A DNA stretch of 64,000 nt. Source: Puniceicoccaceae bacterium (lineage in GTDB: Bacteria; Verrucomicrobiota; Verrucomicrobiia; Opitutales; Coraliomargaritaceae). The notes beneath the pieces were generated by a model. That model was not told where the DNA came from and ran no database searches. It worked only from the letters and a program-made list of their open reading frames with translations. The stretch is taken from the NCBI GenBank assembly GCA_018402305.1, contig JAGYJE010000009.1, positions 58,282-122,281 of the forward strand, read 5' to 3'. Made by a program: the position numbers and the translations under genes. Below are positions 8,824 through 19,009 of this stretch, piece after piece. The first letter of the stretch is position 1. Each line of letters opens with the position of its first letter.

Positions 8824-10479
8824 TTAAAGTGAGCCAAATAGCAGGCCAGTTAGGACGATAGCGGGCGGAACTGCTAAAAACAGGGCGGCTCCCCCGGCTT
8901 CGCCTCTTTTCCGCTCAATAAATATGAGTGCGGCAAAATAGAGGGTCAGCATCGTATAGGTCACCGTTTTGCTGAAATCCGCCGTCGGTAACATGCTGTA
9001 GGGGACCTGAATACCCGCCGCGACGATGCGATCCATCAGTCCGATTGTGACCCAGGCGGCATGGTTGATGAATTCGCTGAGGAGCGGCAGGCCCACGAGG
9101 GCCAAAACGAGGGAGATCACTCCTGTAATGATGGCTACTGCGACGAGATTAACGAGCAGGATATTAAGAATGATGGCCGACGGCGAGAAATAGCCGAAAA
9201 AGGCGGCACTCAAGGGGGCGCTTGCCAGCCATGCCGAAAAGCTGACCGAGAAGAGAAGTAGTGCGGCATCCAAGCTGCGGGCGTAAAGCCGTTGTCCCGG
9301 AGACCAATCGTTTTTTGGCAAATGGGAGAACGGAGTCAGTCGCTCTGAGGTTTTGGCGTAGAGTGGCAGTCCAAAAAGAAGGATGCTTAGAACCACCGTG
9401 TAGGAGAGTTGGAAGCCCAGGCTCCAGAGTTGGGCAGGCGCGATAATCAGAACGAAGACTGCCGATGCTGCGAGTGCGGCGAGAGGTGACCGTTGACGGC
9501 AGAGGGCGAAACTGAACCAGAAGAACAAAGCCATCAAGAAGGCCCGCACGGCCGATGGGGACGCACCGGTTATTTCGACGTAGAGGTAGAGCAGTGGCAG
9601 GCCGATGAAAGGGCTGATTTTACGCGGGACCCTTAAAAGCAGTAGAAACTGCGCCAGCACGGTAGCGATGACACCGATATGGAGCCCGCTGATGGCAAAA
9701 AAGTGCATCGTTCCCGAGGAGCGGAAGCGATCGCTTTGGTCTGGTGTGAGCTCAGCTTTCTTCCCCAACAGCATGGCAATATACACACGCTCAAGACCTC
9801 CTGAGTCCGGGGAGCCGAGGCGCAGGTAGGATTCGAAGCGTTCGTTCATACGCTCGCAAAAAATATCAAAGGCGCTCGGTCCGCGTGAGAGTTCCAGGGA
9901 GTGGATGCGGGTGAACTGGTGGAACACGCCGGTATCGGTCAGGTAGGAGGTGAAGCTATTGGCCGCTGTGGCCGGATCCATCGCGTTGATTAAGCCGACC
10001 GCCCGATAGTGGCCACCCCGCAGCAGTTCAAAGTCCGGGTCCGGCGGCAGTTTGAGCCGGAAGTAAATGCGGTCACCATAGGCGAGTCGGCTGGTTTGGC
10101 TGGCCTGAAGAACGCGGCCGATCCCAGTTGCGCTTCCATAAGCCGTGCGTTTCTGCATGATTTGGGTGACCTCAAAGGCGAGGGAAGCCTCACGGATCGG
10201 AAGAGCCAGTTCCTCGGGCCCGGGCGGGCTCGGTAAACGCCAGCTGGCATAGGAGCCTGCGCTCAGTATGGCTGCCGGGATGAAGCAAATCAGCCAGACT
10301 GGCTGGTCGGACCGTGCGAACCCGAGACTGACGAGGCAGAGAAGGAGCGCGACTCCCAAACTGAGCAAAACAACCGGAAAAGGAGCCTCAAGTTGGCCGG
10401 CGATGCAGAAGCCCAAGACGATTCCCGCAAGCAGGTAAAGGGAGGGTGCCCTGTGAGAAGATTGCTTTTGCGAAACCAT
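8824..10479 (-). CDS. comEC: ComEC/Rec2-type DNA uptake channel, short form
   Basis: About 551 residues from ATG 10479. It has several N-terminal membrane helices, a soluble DUF4131-like segment, then the competence-domain signature FRSSGTMHFFAISGLHIGVIA (about residues 255-275) and many further helices. ComEC transports one DNA strand through the inner membrane during natural transformation. The protein ends soon after the last helices, so the C-terminal metallo-beta-lactamase-like domain found in many homologues is absent. Start choice: codons before 10479 lack membrane-protein character. Confidence 0.85.
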   Translation of the reverse strand: MVSQKQSSHRAPSLYLLAGIVLGFCIAGQLEAPFPVVLLSLGVALLLCLVSLGFARSDQPVWLICFIPAAILSAGSYASWRLPSPPGPEELALPIREASLAFEVTQIMQKRTAYGSATGIGRVLQASQTSRLAYGDRIYFRLKLPPDPDFELLRGGHYRAVGLINAMDPATAANSFTSYLTDTGVFHQFTRIHSLELSRGPSAFDIFCERMNERFESYLRLGSPDSGGLERVYIAMLLGKKAELTPDQSDRFRSSGTMHFFAISGLHIGVIATVLAQFLLLLRVPRKISPFIGLPLLYLYVEITGASPSAVRAFLMALFFWFSFALCRQRSPLAALAASAVFVLIIAPAQLWSLGFQLSYTVVLSILLFGLPLYAKTSERLTPFSHLPKNDWSPGQRLYARSLDAALLLFSVSFSAWLASAPLSAAFFGYFSPSAIILNILLVNLVAVAIITGVISLVLALVGLPLLSEFINHAAWVTIGLMDRIVAAGIQVPYSMLPTADFSKTVTYTMLTLYFAALIFIERKRGEAGGAALFLAVPPAIVLTGLLFGSL

Positions 10480-10635
10480 GTTGATGCGTGCTTTTAGAGT
10501 CTCGATTGAGCCGGCTCGGCAATCAACCAAATTTACGCAAACTTAGGGTTGCTTTTCGTTTTTAGCCCTCTAGGGTTTTCGGTTTTCCCAAATTCCAAGG
10601 GCCTTCGCCCACGAATCGAGCTAGAGTTTTCCAAC

Positions 10636-11304
10636 ATGCAACAATACACACTTAAGGTAAGTAATCGCGACGGCGTTGGTCGTGGCGTCGCCCGTCGTCT
10701 TCGTGCGGGCGGTAGGATTCCGGCGTCGCTCTACGGCCAGGGCAAAGCGCGTTCGATTTCGGTTTCGGCGGTTGATTTTCGCGATTTGAATCGTGAGATC
10801 GGTGGCGGTGCCGCGCTGGTTGAGCTGACCGACGATGCAGGGGTCTCGGCACTTTGTCTGGTTCAGGATGTTCAGTATCACGCGGTCAAAAGCACCATCA
10901 ATCACATTGACTTTCAGGAGGTCGAGCGCGGCCACGCATTTACCACTAATATTCCGGTTTACGTTGTCGGCGAAGCAGATTGTGTTGGCGTCAAAAACGA
11001 GGGCGGCGTGCTGGATCACAAGTCCCACGAGGTCGAAATTCGTTGCCGTCCCTCGAAGCTTCCCGATCACGTCAACGCGGACGTGACCTCTTTAAAAGTA
11101 GGTGAAGCGATCCACATTAGCGATCTTCCAGTCCTTGAGGATGTTGAGTATCTAGGGGATCCCTCGCAAGTCGTGGTTTCAGTGCAGCATCCAACCGTTT
11201 CTGCGGAGGCCACCGATGATGCGGGCGGTAGTGTCGCGGCCGACGAAGTGCCCGCCTCCAAGGTCAGCGCCGACTCTGAGCAGGATAGCGACTCAAACGC
11301 TTAG
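10636..11304 (+). CDS. rplY: 50S ribosomal protein L25, CTC/TL5 type
   Basis: 222 residues from ATG 10636. The N-terminal L25 beta-barrel (GVGRGVARRLRAGGRIPASLYGQGK) binds 5S rRNA, and the longer C-terminal domain (VPVYVVGEADCVGVKNEGGVLD..., then HISDLPVLEDVEYL) marks the two-domain CTC/TL5 form. The tail is acidic and low complexity. First gene of a run with pth, rpsF, ssb, rplI and dnaB. Confidence 0.93.
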   Translation: MQQYTLKVSNRDGVGRGVARRLRAGGRIPASLYGQGKARSISVSAVDFRDLNREIGGGAALVELTDDAGVSALCLVQDVQYHAVKSTINHIDFQEVERGHAFTTNIPVYVVGEADCVGVKNEGGVLDHKSHEVEIRCRPSKLPDHVNADVTSLKVGEAIHISDLPVLEDVEYLGDPSQVVVSVQHPTVSAEATDDAGGSVAADEVPASKVSADSEQDSDSNA

Positions 11305-11310
11305 GTACGA

Positions 11311-11365
11311 ACCTTTGGAAAACCTTTGAAAAACCTTTGGAAAACCTTTAGAAAACCTTTGAAAA
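11311..11365 (+). repeat. 11-bp tandem repeat between rplY and pth
   Basis: Five head-to-tail copies of ACCTTTGGAAA (variants ...TGAAAA and ...TAGAAA) immediately after the rplY stop. Not part of a coding frame. Confidence 0.9.
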
Positions 11366-11412
11366 ACTTTTAACCCCGGAGGCTCGACAAGTCTCCTTCA
11401 TCGTTCTTTTAC

Positions 11413-12012
11413 ATGTCCATTGCGGTTATCGCCGGCCTCGGAAACCCTGGTGCCAAATACCGCGACACCCGGCACAATATCGGATTCAAGCTGGCCGATA
11501 AGTTGGCGGCAAAATACGGCGGCACCTGGAAGCAGGAAGCCCGTTTTGAAGCCGATGTTGCCGTCATTACGCACGCTGGACGCAAGCTGATGCTACTCAA
11601 GCCACAGACTTTCATGAACGCCAGTGGTCGTTCTCTTGGAGCTGCGCTGCGCTACCGAAAACTGAGACCGGACGCACTCATGGTCATCTACGATGATCTG
11701 ACCCTAGACGTTGGCCGAAGCAAACTAAGCGTGAGTGGGGGCGCGGGGGGGCACAACGGGGTGGCAAGCATACTCTCCGAGGTGGGTAACGGATTCGCGC
11801 GCTTTCGGGTGGGAATCGGTGCGAAACCTGACAAATCGATGGACCTGGCTGAATATGTCCTCAGCAAATTTTCAAAAGATGAAGCAACTCATTTGGAGGA
11901 ACGAAGCCCATTCTTCATAGAGCAGATTGACCTGATCTTGAATGAAGCTATTGAATCCGCCATGAATACAATTAACCAACGCAAAGCACCACCGCAAAGC
12001 ACATCCGCATGA
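11413..12012 (+). CDS. pth: Peptidyl-tRNA hydrolase
   Basis: 199 residues. Diagnostic motifs are AGLGNPGAKYRDTRHNIGF (with the catalytic His), KPQTFMNASG, and YDDLTLDVGR...GGAGGHNGVASI. It frees tRNA from peptidyl-tRNA that has dropped off ribosomes. The stop overlaps the start of rpsF (ATGA). The rplY-pth order is common in bacteria. Confidence 0.95.
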   Translation: MSIAVIAGLGNPGAKYRDTRHNIGFKLADKLAAKYGGTWKQEARFEADVAVITHAGRKLMLLKPQTFMNASGRSLGAALRYRKLRPDALMVIYDDLTLDVGRSKLSVSGGAGGHNGVASILSEVGNGFARFRVGIGAKPDKSMDLAEYVLSKFSKDEATHLEERSPFFIEQIDLILNEAIESAMNTINQRKAPPQSTSA

Positions 12013-12308
12013 GCGCAACAACAATCAATAAATACAAAGCAACTTTCATCCTGGACCTCCGTGACTCCGAAGACGACACCGCGAAGGTTTTGGCTGAATT
12101 GAAAGAACTCCTCAGCTCCATCGGAGCCGAGTCCACGGACGGCGAAGACCTCGGTCTTCGCGACTTTTCCCGTGCGGCCGATCGCCGATTCACACAGGGC
12201 CACTACGTGGAGGTGATTTTCGATGGCCCCGGCTCCGTTCCCGCGCGGCTCAAAGAAAAGCTTAAACTCGACAAGCGGATCAACCGCACCTTCATCGAGG
12301 CCCTCTAA
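12009..12308 (+). CDS. rpsF: 30S ribosomal protein S6
   Basis: 99 residues. YKATFILDLRDSEDD at the N-terminus and the C-terminal LKLDKRINRTFIEAL helix/strand fit S6. Its position before ssb and rplI is the conserved rpsF-ssb-(rpsR)-rplI order; rpsR (S18) is not in this gap. Confidence 0.9.
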   Translation: MSATTINKYKATFILDLRDSEDDTAKVLAELKELLSSIGAESTDGEDLGLRDFSRAADRRFTQGHYVEVIFDGPGSVPARLKEKLKLDKRINRTFIEAL

Positions 12309-12331
12309 GGCTCTGTCTAAATAGATCCACT

Positions 12332-12826
12332 ATGGCCTCCTTTAACAAAGTAATCCTTCTCGGCAACCTCACCCGCGACCCTGAGACACGCGTGACGGCA
12401 AACGAATTGACAATTTGTAAGATGGGGCTGGCGGTCTCGCGCAGTTTTTCAACGCGCGATGGCGAGCGTCGCGAGGAAACGACCTTTGTTGATGTCGACG
12501 CGTTCGGTCGCCAGGCCGAAGTCATCACCAAATACCTGCGAAAAGGCAGCCCAATTATGATTGAAGGGCGTCTCCGGCTCGACCAGTGGGAAACCAGCGA
12601 CGGACAAAAGCGAAACAAGCTTTGCGTGGTCCTGGAGAATTTTCAATTTGTCGGCGGACGCGAGGACAACGGCGGCAGCGGCTCGGACGGTGGTTCCGGC
12701 GGGGGATACGAGCAAAATTCACCGCCAAGACGCGACTCCGGGGCATCCGGCGAACCTTCACGAAGCGAGGCAAAGAGCGATTTTTCAGCAGAGGGTGACA
12801 CGCTCGACGAAGACGTTCCCTTTTAA
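12332..12826 (+). CDS. ssb: Single-stranded DNA-binding protein
   Basis: 164 residues: OB-fold at about 1-108 (FNKVILLGNLTRDPETR ... TTFVDVDAFGRQAEVITKYLRKGSPIMIEGRLR) followed by a Gly/Ser/Asp-rich linker and the acidic DEDVPF C-terminal tip that recruits partner proteins. Lies between rpsF and rplI. Confidence 0.95.
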   Translation: MASFNKVILLGNLTRDPETRVTANELTICKMGLAVSRSFSTRDGERREETTFVDVDAFGRQAEVITKYLRKGSPIMIEGRLRLDQWETSDGQKRNKLCVVLENFQFVGGREDNGGSGSDGGSGGGYEQNSPPRRDSGASGEPSRSEAKSDFSAEGDTLDEDVPF

Positions 12827-12886
12827 ACTCCTTGATAGAAATTCCATTCAACACTCAAAATCAAATCTTTATACAAGATACGCATC

Positions 12887-13393
12887 ATGGCTAACAATCA
12901 GGTACTCCTCCTTCAACCCGTAAATGGACTCGGCGCCGAGGGCGACACAGTCACCGTGCGCGCTGGATACGCCCGCAACTTTTTGCTTCCACGCAAACAG
13001 GCCCTGCCAATTACGCAGGCTAACAAAAAATACGTGGATTCGCTTTTGAAAGCGCGTGAGGCGCGCGAGCAAAAAGAGTTTGAGCAGGCTCGTGATCTCA
13101 GCGAGCGCATCGTGAAAACGAGCATCGCGATCGCCGTTAAAACGGGTGAGGGTGGCAAGATGTTTGGTGCGGTTACCGCGAACGACCTGATCACCCGCCT
13201 CATGGAGGAGGGGATTGAGCTCAGCAAGAAGCAACTGCTGCTGGCTGCGCCAATCAAAGAGCTCGGTTCGCACACCGCCACGGTCAAATTGCACGCCGAC
13301 GTAGAGACAGAGCTGAAGTTTGAAGTCGTTTCGGAGAATCCGATTGAAGAAGCGTCCGATTCCGAAGAGGAATACGACATGGATGACGAGTAG
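12887..13393 (+). CDS. rplI: 50S ribosomal protein L9
   Basis: 168 residues. The N-terminal domain with VRAGYARNFLLPRKQALPIT is the L9 signature; the central helix and C-terminal domain (GAVTANDLITRL...) follow, with an extra acidic tail of about 20 residues (EEEYDMDDE). Located between ssb and dnaB as in many genomes. Confidence 0.95.
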   Translation: MANNQVLLLQPVNGLGAEGDTVTVRAGYARNFLLPRKQALPITQANKKYVDSLLKAREAREQKEFEQARDLSERIVKTSIAIAVKTGEGGKMFGAVTANDLITRLMEEGIELSKKQLLLAAPIKELGSHTATVKLHADVETELKFEVVSENPIEEASDSEEEYDMDDE

Positions 13394-13429
13394 TCTGTGG
13401 GCAGAATCGTATAGACATCTTTCGATACG

Positions 13430-14869
13430 ATGCCGCCTGAATCAAGTTCATACAGCCGCGATGGCTCTGCCCGCTCTTTCAAGGGCAAGCGGAACAAACC
13501 TTCCCGCGATGATCAGGCGCGCGTGCAGCCGCACAGTATTGAAGCTGAAGAAGGCTTGCTCGCAGCTTGTTTGATTGATGGCGGGCGGGAGATTCTGACC
13601 GAGTGCATAGAGGCGAAGATAGCACCTGAATTTTTCTTCAAGACCGCGCACCAGGAAATCTACCGGGCGCTGCTATCGCTCTATGAGACGGGGGATCCGA
13701 TCGATGAAATCCTGTTACTGGAATACCTGCGAAAGAATGGCATTGAAGAGGAAGTTGGCGGAATCAGTGCGATCTACGCGATTCAGGACAGGATTGAGAC
13801 GCCCGCGCACGCACGCTACTTTTCAAAAATCGTCCACGAAAAGTATTTGCTTCGTCGATTGATTCGCACATCACGTGAGGCAATCGAAGCCTGTTACGAA
13901 CAGCAGGAGGACATGTCGGCTTTCATCGAAAAGATTGAGCAGGACATCTTCGAAATCAGTCGTGATCGTATCACCGACGCGGCCAAGCCGATCCGGGAAT
14001 CCCTGGATGAGGCCGTGGCTGACATTCACGCGCTTCTCAATGGGCGTGATGATGCCGACGGCGTGCTCTCCGGCTTTCGGGACCTGGATGGTATGACCTA
14101 TGGCTTCCATCCCGGACAAATGATCGTCCTGGCAGCTCGGCCCTCAGTTGGTAAAACAAGTCTTGCGATGAATTTCGCTGAGCACGCGATTCTCCCGGAC
14201 GGGGGGCGCAAATCATCCGGCGCGCTTGTTTTCAGTCTGGAAATGACGGCAGCGCAGCTGGCCATGCGGCTAATTTGCAGTCGTGCGCGGGTTGATATGA
14301 AGCGCATCCGCGATCGGGTGATTTCGAAACAGGACTCGGCGGATATTGCGACCACGGTAAAAGAGTTGAAGCAGGCACCACTTTGGATTGATGATTCATC
14401 GAGCTCGACAATCCTCGACATTCGGGCGAAGGCTCGTCGTCTGCACACCAAGAATGCCCTCGGAATCATCGTGGTCGACTATCTCCAGTTGATCCGTGGC
14501 ATGGACAACCGGGTGCAGCGAGAGCAGCAAATTGCCGATATTTCGCGTGGCATGAAGGGGATGGCGAAGGAGCTGAACGTACCAGTGGTCGTGCTTAGTC
14601 AGCTCAATCGAGAGTCTGAAAAAGAGAACCGGGACCCCCGCCTCTCCGATTTGCGGGAGTCTGGGTCGATCGAGCAGGATGCGGACGTCGTTTTGCTACT
14701 GCACCGCCCGAAAAAGCGGGAGGACGACGAGGCGATGAGCGACGGCGGCATGCCGGGTGATGTGGAGCATATTAAATTAATTATTGCCAAGCAGCGTAAT
14801 GGACCCGTAGGTGAGGTGGATCTTACCTTTGTGCGCCGCTATACCCGCTACGAGAATTTTAAACGCTGA
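13430..14869 (+). CDS. dnaB: Replicative DNA helicase DnaB
   Basis: 479 residues. The N-terminal DnaB helical domain ([19 protein letters not shown]...) is followed by the RecA-like motor with Walker [15 protein letters not shown] (about residue 235), Walker [11 protein letters not shown] and the sensor region [19 protein letters not shown]. It unwinds DNA ahead of the replisome as a hexamer. About 30 extra N-terminal residues are polar and low complexity; a later start is possible. Confidence 0.95.
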   Translation: MPPESSSYSRDGSARSFKGKRNKPSRDDQARVQPHSIEAEEGLLAACLIDGGREILTECIEAKIAPEFFFKTAHQEIYRALLSLYETGDPIDEILLLEYLRKNGIEEEVGGISAIYAIQDRIETPAHARYFSKIVHEKYLLRRLIRTSREAIEACYEQQEDMSAFIEKIEQDIFEISRDRITDAAKPIRESLDEAVADIHALLNGRDDADGVLSGFRDLDGMTYGFHPGQMIVLAARPSVGKTSLAMNFAEHAILPDGGRKSSGALVFSLEMTAAQLAMRLICSRARVDMKRIRDRVISKQDSADIATTVKELKQAPLWIDDSSSSTILDIRAKARRLHTKNALGIIVVDYLQLIRGMDNRVQREQQIADISRGMKGMAKELNVPVVVLSQLNRESEKENRDPRLSDLRESGSIEQDADVVLLLHRPKKREDDEAMSDGGMPGDVEHIKLIIAKQRNGPVGEVDLTFVRRYTRYENFKR

Positions 14870-14883
14870 GGCGCTCATCAAAA

Positions 14884-17286
14884 ATGCCAGATATGCAATT
14901 CATCCGAACTATTTTCTTTGCCGCAGCCCTTGCCTCCGGCCTATTTTTTATGTCCGGCCCGCTGCCTGGGCAGCAAGCAGGAGGGGCTAGCGGAGAATCC
15001 TACCCGGTTATCAACCGGATCATTCCGGAGTTTAATGGATTTCGTGCGGTCAGCGATCAATACATTCTGGGTAACATTCAGCTTCGTCCCGGCATGAACT
15101 ACAACCCGACGCTGGTTGATCAATCAATCCGTGCGCTCTACGGGACCGGGCAATTTGAGTTCGTCGAAGTGCGGGTCGATCCGACTGCGGATAACGAGGT
15201 CGATGTCGTCTTTGAGTTTGTCTCCAAATACACGATTGAGCGCATACGCTTCAATGGGAACAGTTCCTATTCGGTATCGCGATTGGCTTCGAAGATCGAG
15301 GTCGAGAGTGGAAATCCGCTCGACGAGTATGACGTGAGTCTCGGCGCGGATGCGATCACCGAGTATTACGTGGAGAAAGGCTTTCCGGACGTTCAGGTTG
15401 ACTACCGAATCCAGCGGGACGAGCAGACGGGCTACGCGGTTGTTGATTATGATATCAGCGAGGGTGGCAAGGTGCGCATCGGGAGGATCAAATTTGAGGG
15501 CAACGAGGCATTTTCGGACAAGAAACTTCGGAAAGAACTGGAAACGAAAAAGCACGGCTGGCTGTCTTGGTTGCTGGGTTCCGGGAAGTATGATGAGGTT
15601 GTTTTCAAAGAGGATTTGACCACGCTGCGGACATTCTACCGCGATGCGGGCTATCTTGATTTTGAAGTCAACGAGGCAAACGTTTTGATTGATTCCGTAA
15701 AAGATGATGAGATCGAAATTACGATCCCGGTCACTGAGGGCCGGCTTTACTATCTCGGCAAATTTTCGGTGGTTAATGCGACGATCTACACAGAAGGTGA
15801 GCTCCTCAGCGTCGTCGGCCTCGAAACGGGCGATCCATTTTCTCCTCAGGATGTGGATGATGCCGCGACTGCCATCCGCGAGTATTATACGTCCAACGGC
15901 TATCTCGATAGTGGCGTGCGCGCGGAGCGGGTACCGAATATGGAGACGCGGCAGATCGACGTCATTTTCCGTGTTCGTGAGAGCGAAAAGTTTTACGTTG
16001 AGTCGATTAAGTTGGAAGGGAACACCAAGTCGAAAGCCCGAGTGATTATTCGCGAATTGGCGCTGAGTCCCGGGGATGTGTTTGACCGCCGCCGGATGGA
16101 AGTGAGCCAGCGACGGCTGGAGAACACCAGCTACTTCGAAAACGTTCGTCTAAGCCCTGAAAATACCAATGTTCCGGGACGTAAGGATTTGGGCATCGTC
16201 GTGCAGGAGGGTCGCACCGGCAACTTTACCTTCGGTGCGGGCTTCGGTTCGGTCGAGAGTGCTGTAGTTTATTTTGAAGTTTCGCAGGGAAATTTCGATC
16301 TTTTTAACTGGCGCTCCGGTTTTCAGGGAGATGGCCAGAAGTTCCGCTTCCGTGCATCGGTTGGCACACGAAGTAACCAGGTGCTGGTCGCCTTTGAGGA
16401 GCCATGGCTTTTTGAGCAGCGTCTCGCCTTTGGTGTCGAGCTCTACCGTACCGAGTCTGACTTCAACAGTGCGGACTACAACGAGCTGCGTACCGGCTTC
16501 GAATTGTATCTTCGCCGCCGTCTTTTTGAGTTGGTGGAGGCACGTCTATCCTACCGGATGGAATTGGTGGAGATTTTTGATGTGGCCCGTGGGGCTGGTC
16601 CGGTGAACCCGGATGGTTCTGTTGATAACGACGGCGTACCCAATGTCTTTCAGCGTGCCGAAGGCGAGGACCTGGTCTCTAAGGTCGGCCTGACTTTCCT
16701 GCGGGACACACGCGAAACGCTCATTTTTACGCGAAAAGGCAATCGCTCCAGTCTTGCTTTTGAATACGCCGGTGTGGGCGGGGACGTGAATTATTATAAA
16801 TTTGAGGGCCGCACGGCGCATTTCATCCCCACCTTCGACACACTGGATCAGTCGCTTTCAATTATTGCACGAGTGGGAAATATTACACCCTTTGGGCAAA
16901 CCGATACGGTTCCCTTCTATGACCGCTTCTACCTCGGCGGGCCGGACACACTGCGGGGCTTTGATTTTCGTGAAGTGGGACCACGCGACGATGATTCGAC
17001 GGCCGGCGATGAGGCGGTGGGTGGCAATACCTATTCGATGGTTTCTTTTGAATATGGATTCCGCGTGGCGGAACCTTTGGGGCTTGTCGTTTTCTATGAT
17101 TGGGGTTTTGTCAACGAAAACGATCTCGATTTTAGTGCTTCCGACTATGCTGACAACTGGGGCGTCGGTGCCCGGATCATGCTGATGGGCTCGCCGCTCA
17201 AGCTTGACTTGGGTATCCCGATCACGTCCCCGGAAGGTGCAGACGGTGGCACACAGTTCAATTTTTCCTTTGGCACTCGCTTTTAA
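14884..17286 (+). CDS. bamA: Outer membrane protein assembly factor BamA
   Basis: 800 residues. Signal peptide at about 1-30, then successive POTRA domains to about residue 430 (e.g. [60 protein letters not shown]), then a 16-strand-type barrel with the L6-loop motif [25 protein letters not shown] and a final strand ending in aromatic F. It inserts beta-barrel proteins into the outer membrane. It is followed by ompH and lpxD, the classic envelope-assembly order. Confidence 0.95.
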   Translation: MPDMQFIRTIFFAAALASGLFFMSGPLPGQQAGGASGESYPVINRIIPEFNGFRAVSDQYILGNIQLRPGMNYNPTLVDQSIRALYGTGQFEFVEVRVDPTADNEVDVVFEFVSKYTIERIRFNGNSSYSVSRLASKIEVESGNPLDEYDVSLGADAITEYYVEKGFPDVQVDYRIQRDEQTGYAVVDYDISEGGKVRIGRIKFEGNEAFSDKKLRKELETKKHGWLSWLLGSGKYDEVVFKEDLTTLRTFYRDAGYLDFEVNEANVLIDSVKDDEIEITIPVTEGRLYYLGKFSVVNATIYTEGELLSVVGLETGDPFSPQDVDDAATAIREYYTSNGYLDSGVRAERVPNMETRQIDVIFRVRESEKFYVESIKLEGNTKSKARVIIRELALSPGDVFDRRRMEVSQRRLENTSYFENVRLSPENTNVPGRKDLGIVVQEGRTGNFTFGAGFGSVESAVVYFEVSQGNFDLFNWRSGFQGDGQKFRFRASVGTRSNQVLVAFEEPWLFEQRLAFGVELYRTESDFNSADYNELRTGFELYLRRRLFELVEARLSYRMELVEIFDVARGAGPVNPDGSVDNDGVPNVFQRAEGEDLVSKVGLTFLRDTRETLIFTRKGNRSSLAFEYAGVGGDVNYYKFEGRTAHFIPTFDTLDQSLSIIARVGNITPFGQTDTVPFYDRFYLGGPDTLRGFDFREVGPRDDDSTAGDEAVGGNTYSMVSFEYGFRVAEPLGLVVFYDWGFVNENDLDFSASDYADNWGVGARIMLMGSPLKLDLGIPITSPEGADGGTQFNFSFGTRF

Positions 17287-17330
17287 TTCTGTCTTACTCA
17301 GTCAACTCAACACCATAAAACACTAAAAAT

Positions 17331-17873
17331 ATGAAAAAACTCACAACACTATTCCTTGCGTCAATCCTTGCCGCTTCCGCATTGGTTGCTCAAAAGGCAC
17401 CTATCATGGGGGTCGTTGATGTCGAACGCGTGCTCAACGACTACTCGGCCTTCCAAGCTGCGGTGGAGAAGGTCCGTGGTTCGGTCGCTCCAGTCGAAGA
17501 AGAGATGCAAAAGATGCAGGCAAGCCTGCAGGAGATCGTCACCGAGGGTCGCGAGGCAGAGACCCGCGCAAACAATCCCGCAGCCAGCGAAGAGGCGCGC
17601 GCCGAAGCCCAGGCAGAGCTTGGGCAGTTACAGCAGCGGCTTCAGCAGGCTCAGGGTGAACTGCAGCAGTTTCGCCAGCAAGCCCAGCAAATGGCCCAGC
17701 GCGGGCAGCGCGAAGAACTGGAACCACTCCAGGAAAAAGCAGTGGAGGCAGTCCGGATGGTTGCTGAAGACAAGGGGATCGACCTCGTCGTCGCTAAAAA
17801 CTCCGTGATCTATGCGGCGGATACCTTGGAAATCAGCGATGCCGTGATCGCCTTGCTTAACGCTGGCGAGTAA
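17331..17873 (+). CDS. OmpH/Skp-family periplasmic chaperone
   Basis: 180 residues. Cleavable signal peptide (about 1-20, ending AxA-like LVAQ), a core IMGVVDVERVLNDYSAFQAAVEKV and a long Gln/Glu-rich coiled coil (about 45-140) forming the tentacles, then IDLVVAKNSVIYAADTLEISDAVI, a conserved Skp C-terminal segment. It escorts unfolded outer-membrane proteins to BamA, encoded immediately upstream. A terminator follows. Confidence 0.88.
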   Translation: MKKLTTLFLASILAASALVAQKAPIMGVVDVERVLNDYSAFQAAVEKVRGSVAPVEEEMQKMQASLQEIVTEGREAETRANNPAASEEARAEAQAELGQLQQRLQQAQGELQQFRQQAQQMAQRGQREELEPLQEKAVEAVRMVAEDKGIDLVVAKNSVIYAADTLEISDAVIALLNAGE

Positions 17874-17895
17874 ACCGGGAATCAAGCATTTTTTC

Positions 17896-17930
17896 AAAAC
17901 CCTGTTCTCGCATGGAGCAGGGTTTTTTCT
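17896..17930 (+). terminator. Rho-independent terminator after ompH
   Basis: Inverted repeat AAAACCCTG ... CAGGGTTTT with a short loop and a run of T. It separates bamA-ompH from lpxD. Confidence 0.8.
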
Positions 17931-17944
17931 TATCCTTCTACCAA

Positions 17945-19009
17945 ATGGTGCACACATACAGGCTCGATCAGTTACTGGAACTACTCGGTGGGGACGGCTC
18001 TACGGTTGGTTCCTATGATGGGGTTATCCACGGAATCGCATCCCTTGAGAAAGCGCGAGCGGGGGATTTGTCTTTTTTGGGGAATCCGAAATACCGACCT
18101 TTGGTGAAGGGGTCGCAGGCTTCGGTGATTCTTGTGCCGGAGGATTACATGGAAGGGCCGGCGGACGGGCAGCTTTTGATTCATACAAAAAATCCTTCTT
18201 TTGCGCTCGCCCTGATTTGCCGCGACATTGAAAGCAAGCTGCTCGCCCGACCGGCGACTGGGATCCACTCCAGCGCCGTCATTGAAGACGGGGCCGAGGT
18301 TTCACCGGAGGCCAGTGTGGGAGCTTTTTGTTTTATTGGAGCCGGGGCCAAGGTGGGCTCTGCTGTTTTGCAAAGCCATGTATCGGTGGGGCGCTCGGCG
18401 ATGATCGGGGATGGATCCTACCTCTTCCCGCATTGCTGGGTGGGAGACTATTGTGAAATCGGGCGGCGTAACCGCCTCCTGGGCGGTTGCCTGATCGGAT
18501 CGGATGGTTACGGCTATGAATTCATGGAAGGGGCGCACCAGCGGGTGCCGCAGGTTGGCAATGTCGTCTTGGAGGATGACGTCGATGTGGGCGCCAACAC
18601 CACGATTGACCGCGCCCGTTTTGGCTCCACGCGGATCGGCGCGGGCAGCAAACTCGATAACCAGGTTCAGATTGCGCACAATGTAAACGTGGGGAAGCAT
18701 TGCCTGATCGTTGCCCAAGTGGGAATCAGCGGTAGTACCGTGCTGGAGGATGGCGTTGTGGTTGGCGGACAGGCCGGCATCGCGGGGCACTTGAGGGTTG
18801 GTGCGGGTGCGATGATAGCGGGTGGCACAGCGGTGGTTAGTGACGTTGACTCCGGCAGTAAGGTGCGCGGTTATCCGGCAATGCCTATGATGCTCTTCAA
18901 CCGGATAGCGGTTTTACAGCGAAAGTTGCCCGATCTCTTCAAAAGGTTTGATCAACTCGAAAAAAACGTGAAGTCTCCAATTCCTGAGCCGAACCGACCC
19001 AATCAATGA
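17945..19009 (+). CDS. lpxD: UDP-3-O-(3-hydroxyacyl)glucosamine N-acyltransferase LpxD
   Basis: 354 residues from ATG 17945. N-terminal uridine-binding domain (about 1-100: LEKARAGDLSFLGNPKY), then a left-handed beta-helix of hexapeptide repeats (VIEDGAEVSPEASVGAFCFIGAGAKVG...) with the catalytic-type His in DNQVQIAHNVNVGKHCLI, and a C-terminal helix. Third step of lipid A biosynthesis, showing that the host makes lipid A. The stop overlaps the prs start. Confidence 0.93.
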   Translation: MVHTYRLDQLLELLGGDGSTVGSYDGVIHGIASLEKARAGDLSFLGNPKYRPLVKGSQASVILVPEDYMEGPADGQLLIHTKNPSFALALICRDIESKLLARPATGIHSSAVIEDGAEVSPEASVGAFCFIGAGAKVGSAVLQSHVSVGRSAMIGDGSYLFPHCWVGDYCEIGRRNRLLGGCLIGSDGYGYEFMEGAHQRVPQVGNVVLEDDVDVGANTTIDRARFGSTRIGAGSKLDNQVQIAHNVNVGKHCLIVAQVGISGSTVLEDGVVVGGQAGIAGHLRVGAGAMIAGGTAVVSDVDSGSKVRGYPAMPMMLFNRIAVLQRKLPDLFKRFDQLEKNVKSPIPEPNRPNQ

